From Peribacillus simplex (lineage in GTDB: Bacteria; Bacillota; Bacilli; Bacillales; DSM-1321), in assembly GCF_900156045.1 (NCBI RefSeq), contig NZ_FTMX01000001.1, forward strand, positions 992,001 to 1,056,000: 64,000 nucleotides of DNA, written 5' to 3'. The notes below the pieces were generated by a model that saw only the letters and a list, made by a program, of their open reading frames with translations, was not told the DNA's origin and ran no database searches. How positions within the stretch are numbered: the first letter of the stretch is position 1; the number at the start of each line of letters is the position of its first letter. The position numbers and the translations under genes were made by a program. Below, piece by piece: positions 57,402 to 64,000 of the stretch.

Positions 57402-58364
57402 ATGAAATTTAAAATGATGTATTCATTTTTGAATGCAGATTTGCAATTAATAGAAAAAGAACTGGAAGCTGCAATTGAAGCGGATTCCACGGTTTTAAGG
57501 GAAGCTTCCCTGCATTTACTGCAATCCGGTGGAAAACGGATCCGTCCGGTATTCGTCCTATTGGGTGCGAAGTTTGGCAACTATGATATTCATGTCGTAA
57601 AGCATGTCGCAGCGACTTTGGAACTCATCCATACGGCCTCCCTTGTACATGATGATGTTGTGGATGATGCGGATTTACGCAGGGGATCTGCTACCATTAA
57701 GTCAAAATGGGATAATCGTGTCGCCATGTATACAGGCGACTTCATTTTTGCTCGTGCACTGGAAATGATGGCGGTTATCGAGTCTCCGCTTGCGCATCAA
57801 ATTCTCGCAGATACTATGGTTGAACTATGTCTTGGGGAAATTGAACAAATAAAAGATAAGTACAATTTCGAACAGAATTGGCGGATATACTTTAGAAGGA
57901 TCAAACGGAAAACGGCATTACTCATTGCATCCAGCTGCCAGTTGGGAGCCATTTCAGCAGGTGTTGAAGAAAAGGTTCATCAAAAGCTATTTAAATTCGG
58001 ATATTATGTCGGTATGTCCTATCAAATCACCGATGATATATTGGATTTTACGGCTTCGGAAGAAGAGCTAGGGAAACCAGCCGGCAGTGATTTGATTCAA
58101 GGTAATATCACTTTGCCCGTTTTGATTGCTATGGAAGATCCGAAGTTAAAAAAGCTTATCGAAACGGTTCGGGAAGATACGCCAAAAGACGAAATGTCCC
58201 ATATAATCAATGCGATAAAAACTTCCGGTGCCATTGAACAGGCAGCAAGAATCAGTGATATGTATTTAGAAAAGGCTTTTACTGAATTGAAAGGCCTTCC
58301 TGCCATTAAAGCTAGAAAAACTTTATCGGATATCGCGAAAAATATCGGAAAAAGAAAGTTTTGA
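57402..58364 (+). CDS. hepT: Heptaprenyl diphosphate synthase component II
   Basis: 320 aa from the ATG behind GGGTGG; GTG at 57393 is in frame but overlaps that site. Trans-prenyltransferase with both Asp-rich motifs: DDVVDDADLRRG (first, DDxxD) and DDILDF (second), plus GGKRIRP. Extends farnesyl diphosphate with IPP to C35. Confidence 0.96.
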   Translation: MKFKMMYSFLNADLQLIEKELEAAIEADSTVLREASLHLLQSGGKRIRPVFVLLGAKFGNYDIHVVKHVAATLELIHTASLVHDDVVDDADLRRGSATIKSKWDNRVAMYTGDFIFARALEMMAVIESPLAHQILADTMVELCLGEIEQIKDKYNFEQNWRIYFRRIKRKTALLIASSCQLGAISAGVEEKVHQKLFKFGYYVGMSYQITDDILDFTASEEELGKPAGSDLIQGNITLPVLIAMEDPKLKKLIETVREDTPKDEMSHIINAIKTSGAIEQAARISDMYLEKAFTELKGLPAIKARKTLSDIAKNIGKRKF

Positions 58365-58460
58365 TAATGGGAGTTGCGAAACTCATCAAACAATGGTAAT
58401 ATTCTAAAAGTATTGCCTTATATAGGCAAATAACAATGATACATATTAGGAGTGACATTC

Positions 58461-58907
58461 ATGGAAAGAACATTTTTAATGGTTAAGCCTGACGGCGTTC
58501 AACGCAATCTAATCGGTGAAATCGTTTCCCGTTTTGAAAAGAAAGGCTTCCTTCTTGCAGGAGCAAAATTGATGGTAATTTCTCAAGAATTGGCCGAGCA
58601 ACATTATGGCGAGCACAAAGAACGTCCATTCTTTGGCGAATTAGTGGACTTCATTACTTCAGGTCCTGTCTTCGCAATGGTTTGGGAAGGTGAAAACGTA
58701 ATCGCTACTGCACGTCAAATGATGGGTGCTACTAACCCTAAAGATGCAGCAGCAGCAACAATTCGTGGCGATTTTGCCGTAACTGTCGGCAAAAACATCA
58801 TTCACGGATCTGATTCAGCTGAAAGCGCTGTACGTGAAATCGGTTTATTCTTCAAAGAAGAAGAAATTGTTGAGTATTCTAAACTTGTAAGCGAGTGGGT
58901 TTATTAA
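58461..58907 (+). CDS. ndk: Nucleoside diphosphate kinase
   Basis: 148 aa. Transfers the gamma phosphate of NTPs via a phospho-His; the active site reads [14 protein letters not shown]-terminal [15 protein letters not shown] is typical. ATG behind AGGAGTG. A 17-bp terminator follows. Confidence 0.97.
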   Translation: MERTFLMVKPDGVQRNLIGEIVSRFEKKGFLLAGAKLMVISQELAEQHYGEHKERPFFGELVDFITSGPVFAMVWEGENVIATARQMMGATNPKDAAAATIRGDFAVTVGKNIIHGSDSAESAVREIGLFFKEEEIVEYSKLVSEWVY

Positions 58908-58925
58908 TTAATACGATCACTCTAT

Positions 58926-58971
58926 AAAAAGCGGGTTCCATCGTCATAATGCGATGGAACCCGCTTTTTTT
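58926..58971 (+). terminator. Strong intrinsic terminator after ndk
   Basis: A 17-bp perfect stem (AAAAGCGGGTTCCATCG and its complement) with an 8-nt loop and T run. Confidence 0.95.
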
Positions 58972-59065
58972 GTATTGCTTTTTTAGTTTTTCGGCAAGGT
59001 AAGGGATTATTTTAGTTTAAAGAAAATATGGCACTCTCCGATATATAAAGGGAAGGACCACTTAA

Positions 59066-59866
<801 letters not shown>

Positions 59867-60120
59867 ATACTTTGGATAAAAAGGGACTGATTCTGTACAT
59901 GAGAATTCAGTCCCATTTCGTTTGTCGTGTAAAGGCAATCCAATAAAACTCAAATTTGAAAGATTAAACTATATCGAAAATATTTAAGTACTTGTAAAAT
60001 AGAATGAAAAGTGATTAAATTCAAACAATATGGTTTTTACGTTTTACATATACCCACATTTCATAAAATTGTGGTATATTGATACATATACACTTTAAAG
60101 TGCTAAAAGGGGGCTGGAAG

Positions 60121-61293
60121 ATGAGATATTTAACAGCGGGAGAATCACATGGTCCGCAACTGACTACTATCATTGAAGGATTACCGGCAGGAATGCCGAT
60201 TTCGAATGAGGATATTAATCAAGAATTAGGGCGCCGGCAAAAAGGGCATGGACGTGGAAGAAGGATGCAGATCGAGAAAGATCAGGCATTTATTTCTTCG
60301 GGAATCCGACATGGCTACACACTCGGTTCACCGGTTGCTTTGGTGGTTGAGAACGATGACTGGAAGCATTGGACAAAGATTATGGGAAGTGAAGGGCTTT
60401 CAGAAGAGGAAGCTGAAGAAATTAAACGTAAAATCACCCGGCCTCGTCCTGGTCATGCCGACTTGAACGGCGGGATTAAATATGGGCACCGCGATTTGAG
60501 AAATGTTCTGGAACGCTCTTCAGCCCGTGAAACGACAGTAAGGGTGGCAGCAGGTTCTGTCGCTAAAAAGCTATTGTCATTATTGGGGATAGAAGTGGCA
60601 TCACATGTTTTGGAAATTGGCGGAGTGAAGGCAGAACCGCCAAAATACGAAACGATTCAGCAATTGCAACAAGTAACGGAAGAATCTTCTGTTAGATGTT
60701 TTGACAAAAATGTGGAACAGCAGATGAAGGATGCAATTGATGAAGCGAAACAAAAAGGAGATTCCATCGGTGGAATCGTTGAAGTCATTGTAGAAGGAAT
60801 GCCGGTGGGTGTGGGAAGTTATGTGCATTATGACCGTAAGCTTGATGCAAAACTAGCCGCAGCGATAATGAGCATCAATGCATTTAAAGGTGTGGAAATA
60901 GGTCTTGGCTTTGAAGCGGCCCATCTATTCGGCAGTGATGTCCATGACGAAATCGCTTGGGACGAAGATCAGGGTTATTACCGGAAAACCAATCGCCTTG
61001 GCGGTTTTGAAGGCGGTATGACAACTGGAATGCCGATAGTTGTACGCGGTGTGATGAAGCCGATCCCGACTTTATATAAACCATTGAAAAGTGTTGATAT
61101 TGATACTAAGGAAGTGTTTGAAGCAAGTGTTGAACGTTCCGATAGTTGTGCGGTTCCTGCAGCAGCAGTAGTTGCTGAAGCGGTAGTGGCATGGGAGCTG
61201 GCGGCTGCCATCGTTGATCAATTCCCTTCAGATCGGTATGAGCAATTAGCGGAATACATGAGATCATATCGGGAAGAAGTAAAGGGGTTTTAA
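60121..61293 (+). CDS. aroC: Chorismate synthase
   Basis: 390 aa from the ATG giving [14 protein letters not shown] behind AAGGGGGC; the frame extends upstream to 60079 without a site. FMN-dependent enzyme converting EPSP to chorismate. Signatures [19 protein letters not shown] and RSSARETT are intact. Called aroF in older B. subtilis naming. First gene of the aro cluster; a TATATT -10-like box lies near 60072. Confidence 0.97.
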   Translation: MRYLTAGESHGPQLTTIIEGLPAGMPISNEDINQELGRRQKGHGRGRRMQIEKDQAFISSGIRHGYTLGSPVALVVENDDWKHWTKIMGSEGLSEEEAEEIKRKITRPRPGHADLNGGIKYGHRDLRNVLERSSARETTVRVAAGSVAKKLLSLLGIEVASHVLEIGGVKAEPPKYETIQQLQQVTEESSVRCFDKNVEQQMKDAIDEAKQKGDSIGGIVEVIVEGMPVGVGSYVHYDRKLDAKLAAAIMSINAFKGVEIGLGFEAAHLFGSDVHDEIAWDEDQGYYRKTNRLGGFEGGMTTGMPIVVRGVMKPIPTLYKPLKSVDIDTKEVFEASVERSDSCAVPAAAVVAEAVVAWELAAAIVDQFPSDRYEQLAEYMRSYREEVKGF

Positions 61294-61296
61294 ATC

Positions 61297-62376
61297 ATGG
61301 AATCCATCCAAATAAAAACGGCTTCCAAGCAATATCCGGTTTTAATTGGCAAGAAGGCAATAAATGAATTGCCAGAATTAATAACACATGAATTAAATCA
61401 TCTAAACAAGATTCTGATCATAACTGATGAGAAAGTGGCGGCACTTCATTTGGAGACTGTGAAAAACGCCCTGATCCAAACGGGAAAACCGGTCCTGCAT
61501 CATGTAGTGCCGGAAGGGGAGCATGCAAAAACTTTCGATGTGTTTTATGAATGCCAAAGCTTCTGCTTATCCCATCAGATTAATCGAAAGTCATTGATCA
61601 TCGCCCTTGGCGGTGGTGCAGTCGGTGACTTGGCTGGATTCGTTGCGGCCACTTTTATGAGAGGGATTCCATTTATACAGGTTCCGACGACTTTGCTCGC
61701 CCACGACAGTGCAGTGGGCGGCAAGGTTGCCATCAATCACCCGCTGGGGAAAAATATGATTGGGGCCTTTCATCAGCCTGAAGCTGTCATTTATGATCTT
61801 GAATTTCTTAAAACTCTGCCTCTTAAAGAATTAAGGTCAGGTTTTGCGGAAGTCATTAAACATTCCTTGATAGCAGATAATGAGTTTTATCTATGGTTAA
61901 AGTCGAATATTGTTGATTTGAATGATATAACGGATGAGCAATTCCTGACAATGATTACAAAAGGAATTGGCATTAAAGCTAAAATTGTCGAAGAGGATGA
62001 GAAGGAAAATGGCATTCGTGCCTTCTTGAATTTTGGTCATACGCTTGGACATGCAGTGGAAAGTTCAATGGGATACGGAAACTTTACGCATGGGGAATCA
62101 ATTTTAATCGGGATGGTCTATGCTCTTAAATTAAGCAGAAAGAAAGTGGATCTCGATTTTAAACTAGATGAGTTTATTGACTGGGTTTCTTCTTTAGGTT
62201 ATCAAATAACCATTCCAACCCGACTTGAACATGCGTTGCTACTTGATTTAATGAAAACAGACAAAAAATCGGTCAATGATGCAGCTACCTTTGTTCTGCT
62301 AAACGAAGTGGGGTCACCGCTATTAATGGATATAGCCGACTCTGAGCTGATAGAGGAAATGGCGGAAATGATATAG
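61297..62376 (+). CDS. aroB: 3-dehydroquinate synthase
   Basis: 359 aa. Converts DAHP to 3-dehydroquinate using NAD and zinc. GGGAVGDLAGFVAAT is the NAD-binding segment; zinc ligands Glu and His lie in SGFAEVIKHSLI, NFGHTLGHAVE and THGES. Three nt after aroC. Confidence 0.97.
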   Translation: MESIQIKTASKQYPVLIGKKAINELPELITHELNHLNKILIITDEKVAALHLETVKNALIQTGKPVLHHVVPEGEHAKTFDVFYECQSFCLSHQINRKSLIIALGGGAVGDLAGFVAATFMRGIPFIQVPTTLLAHDSAVGGKVAINHPLGKNMIGAFHQPEAVIYDLEFLKTLPLKELRSGFAEVIKHSLIADNEFYLWLKSNIVDLNDITDEQFLTMITKGIGIKAKIVEEDEKENGIRAFLNFGHTLGHAVESSMGYGNFTHGESILIGMVYALKLSRKKVDLDFKLDEFIDWVSSLGYQITIPTRLEHALLLDLMKTDKKSVNDAATFVLLNEVGSPLLMDIADSELIEEMAEMI

Positions 62377-62401
62377 AGTTCTGAAGAAGGGGGGACTATG
62401 T

Positions 62402-62770
62402 GTGATAAGAGGAATAAGGGGTGCCACTACAGTAGAGAGAGACACAGAAATGGAAGTGATTTCAGCTGCCGAAAAGTTGATGGCAGAGATCATTCAGGTC
62501 AACGAGATTGATCCCGATATGGTAGCTTCTGTATTTTTTTCTGCTACGGAAGAGATTCGATCTGTCTTCCCTGCCAAAGCCTTGAGGAAATTCGAAGGCT
62601 GGACTTATGTACCGGTTACATGCATGAAAGAAATACCGGTGAGCAATTCCTTGCCATTTTGCATCCGGGTCATGATCCACGTAAATACGACGAAATCTCA
62701 AAAAGAGATACATCATGTATACCAGGCAGGTGCTACGGTATTACGGCCAGATTTGACAAAGCAGATATAA
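62402..62770 (+). CDS. aroH: Chorismate mutase, AroH type
   Basis: 122 aa from a GTG start behind AAGGGGGGA. Monofunctional trimeric chorismate mutase making prephenate. MIRGIRGATTVERDTE and VPVTCMKEIPV carry the active-site Arg and Cys of the family. In B. subtilis trpEDCFBA follows; here hisC comes next. Confidence 0.96.
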   Translation: MIRGIRGATTVERDTEMEVISAAEKLMAEIIQVNEIDPDMVASVFFSATEEIRSVFPAKALRKFEGWTYVPVTCMKEIPVSNSLPFCIRVMIHVNTTKSQKEIHHVYQAGATVLRPDLTKQI

Positions 62771-62852
62771 GATGATTTTAAATCTATGAATATGATATAC
62801 TATTCTCACACTTTCTTACTTTAAAGTGATAAAAAATATAGAGGTGATTGAC

Positions 62853-63965
62853 ATGAAATGGAATGAAGCGGTCCTTTCCTTGAAGTCTTATCAACCGGGA
62901 AAATCCACTGATGAAGTGAAAAAATTATACGGGCTGGAAAAAATCACGAAATTAGCTTCAAATGAAAATCCTTTTGGCTGTTCGGAAAAGGTCAAGGAAT
63001 CCGTTAGGAATTCAACCCATTCGTTTGCCATTTATCCGGATGGATATGCAACGATGCTTAGGGAAGCTGTTGCAAAACATACAGGTGTGAAAGAAACTCA
63101 GCTTATTTTTGGAAATGGATCTGATGAGAACATTCAAATCATCTCGAGGAGTCTATTGGGGGCTGGAAAGAATACGGTCATGGCAACAGGCACTTTTTCG
63201 CAGTATCGCCATAATGCCACGTTAGAAGGTGCGGAAATCAGGGAAGTTCCTCATATTGACGGTGCTCATGATCTAGAAGGAATGATTAAAGCAATAGATG
63301 AAAAAACAGCGGTCGTCTGGCTTTGTACACCAAATAATCCGACTGGTAAATACATTTCGGAACAGGACTTAGTATCGTTCATCGAAAAAGTGCCTGAAGA
63401 TGTTCTTATCGTTTTGGATGAAGCTTATTGTGAATATGCAACAGCTGAGGATTACCCGAGAACGAATCAATGGATTAATAAATATAAAAATTTGATCATA
63501 CTCCGGACATTCTCAAAAATTTATGGACTTGCCAGTTTTAGGGTAGGGTACGGTTTGGCGGATGAAGATATTATTCAGAAACTAGATCCATCCCGGGAAC
63601 CATTCAATGTGAACACATTCGCACAGAATATAGCTATCGTCGCCTTGGAAGATCAATCCTTCATTGAAAAATGCAAGGAAGAAAATCAAAAAGGGCTCAA
63701 GCGGTACTATGAATTTTGCAATAAGGAAAATTTAGCATATTACCCGTCACAAGGTAATTTCATCTTTATCCATTTTAAACAGGATGCCGATGTGGTGTTC
63801 CAATATTTGCTTGAGCGCGGGTACATCGCGAGGTCGGGGAAATCTTTCGGTTTTCCTAACAGCCTGAGGGTAACGATTGGTTCCACTGAAGAAAATGAAG
63901 GAATGATTAATGCTATTAAAACTTTTTTGAATGAAGTTGAGGCACCTTCTGATTCGCTGCTTTAA
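62853..63965 (+). CDS. hisC: Histidinol-phosphate / aromatic aminotransferase
   Basis: 370 aa from the ATG behind GAGGTG; the frame opens upstream at 62826 without a site. PLP enzyme acting in histidine synthesis and, in Bacillus, also on aromatic keto acids, which explains its place in the aro cluster. PLP-Lys in RTFSKIYGLASFRVGYG; NPTG and DEAYCEY are present. A TATACT box at 62793-62798 may add a promoter after aroH. Confidence 0.96.
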   Translation: MKWNEAVLSLKSYQPGKSTDEVKKLYGLEKITKLASNENPFGCSEKVKESVRNSTHSFAIYPDGYATMLREAVAKHTGVKETQLIFGNGSDENIQIISRSLLGAGKNTVMATGTFSQYRHNATLEGAEIREVPHIDGAHDLEGMIKAIDEKTAVVWLCTPNNPTGKYISEQDLVSFIEKVPEDVLIVLDEAYCEYATAEDYPRTNQWINKYKNLIILRTFSKIYGLASFRVGYGLADEDIIQKLDPSREPFNVNTFAQNIAIVALEDQSFIEKCKEENQKGLKRYYEFCNKENLAYYPSQGNFIFIHFKQDADVVFQYLLERGYIARSGKSFGFPNSLRVTIGSTEENEGMINAIKTFLNEVEAPSDSLL

Positions 63966-63995
63966 CGTTTCATCAAACCTAGAGGAGCATAAAAG

Positions 63996-64000
63996 ATGCG
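63996..64000 (+). CDS. Start of the next gene, cut by the window edge
   Basis: AGAGGAG (63981-63987) precedes an ATG at 63996. Only the first codon and two bases are visible. By synteny with B. subtilis this could be tyrA (prephenate dehydrogenase), but the sequence does not show it. Confidence 0.6.

Overview
This window is a chromosome segment of an endospore-forming member of the Bacillaceae (Bacillus sensu lato; the gene set would suit a Peribacillus/B. simplex-type organism, but the species cannot be fixed from sequence alone). The evidence is AT-rich DNA, strong AAGGAGG-type ribosome binding sites, sporulation genes (spmAB, dacB, sleB-ypeB, spoIVA) and a gene order that follows the B. 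subtilis region from scpA to hisC. I see no rRNA, tRNA, prophage, insertion sequence or CRISPR array.

Layout: 1-2.5 kb holds scpA-scpB, an unrecognised gene and ypuI. 2.6-6.3 kb is an oxidative-stress block (sodF, ahpC, an AhpF homologue of permuted domain order). 6.4-18.1 kb is dacB-spmA-spmB, rluB-resABC, resDE and sigX-rsiX. 18.2-21.6 kb holds serA (minus), a GC-rich dispersed repeat, an FMN riboswitch with ribU, and fer (minus). 21.9-29.0 kb is ypbB-recS-ypbD-ypbE-ypbF-ypbG, a MerR/cobalamin-domain regulator and mecB. 29.3-36.9 kb is gudB, ypdA, an asparaginase gene, prsW, sleB-ypeB, a frameshifted motI and ypfB. 37.1-44.5 kb is cmk-plsC-ypfD-fni, tiny ypzI (minus), yphA, der and gpsA. 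44.6-50.8 kb is a putrescine-use module inserted between gpsA and yphE. 51.0-58.9 kb is yphE-yphF, spoIVA, hbs, folE-mtrB, hepS-menG-hepT and ndk. 59.1-64.0 kb is cheR-aroC-aroB-aroH-hisC and the first bases of the next gene.

The most interesting part is the putrescine module. A PuuP-like importer and a PatA-like putrescine aminotransferase flank a sigma-54-dependent activator. Both enzyme/transport genes have an exact GG-N10-GC sigma-54 promoter, and each is preceded by the same dyad (TATKCA-N4-TGCATA) at exactly the same 51-nt distance, so both are probably targets of the activator between them. Between a decayed small membrane-protein gene and the activator lies about 280 nt of highly foldable DNA ending in a terminator-like hairpin, with an upstream segment able to pair with its 3' arm. 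This looks like an attenuator or riboswitch that I cannot assign to a known class.

Other notable points: the AhpF homologue has its CxxC redox domain at the C-terminus instead of the N-terminus; the MerR-type regulator carries the residues of AdoCbl photoreceptors (CarH/LitR); motI is broken at a T run; the trp genes are absent from between aroH and hisC although TRAP (mtrB) is kept; and sigX has a textbook SigX-type autoregulatory promoter.
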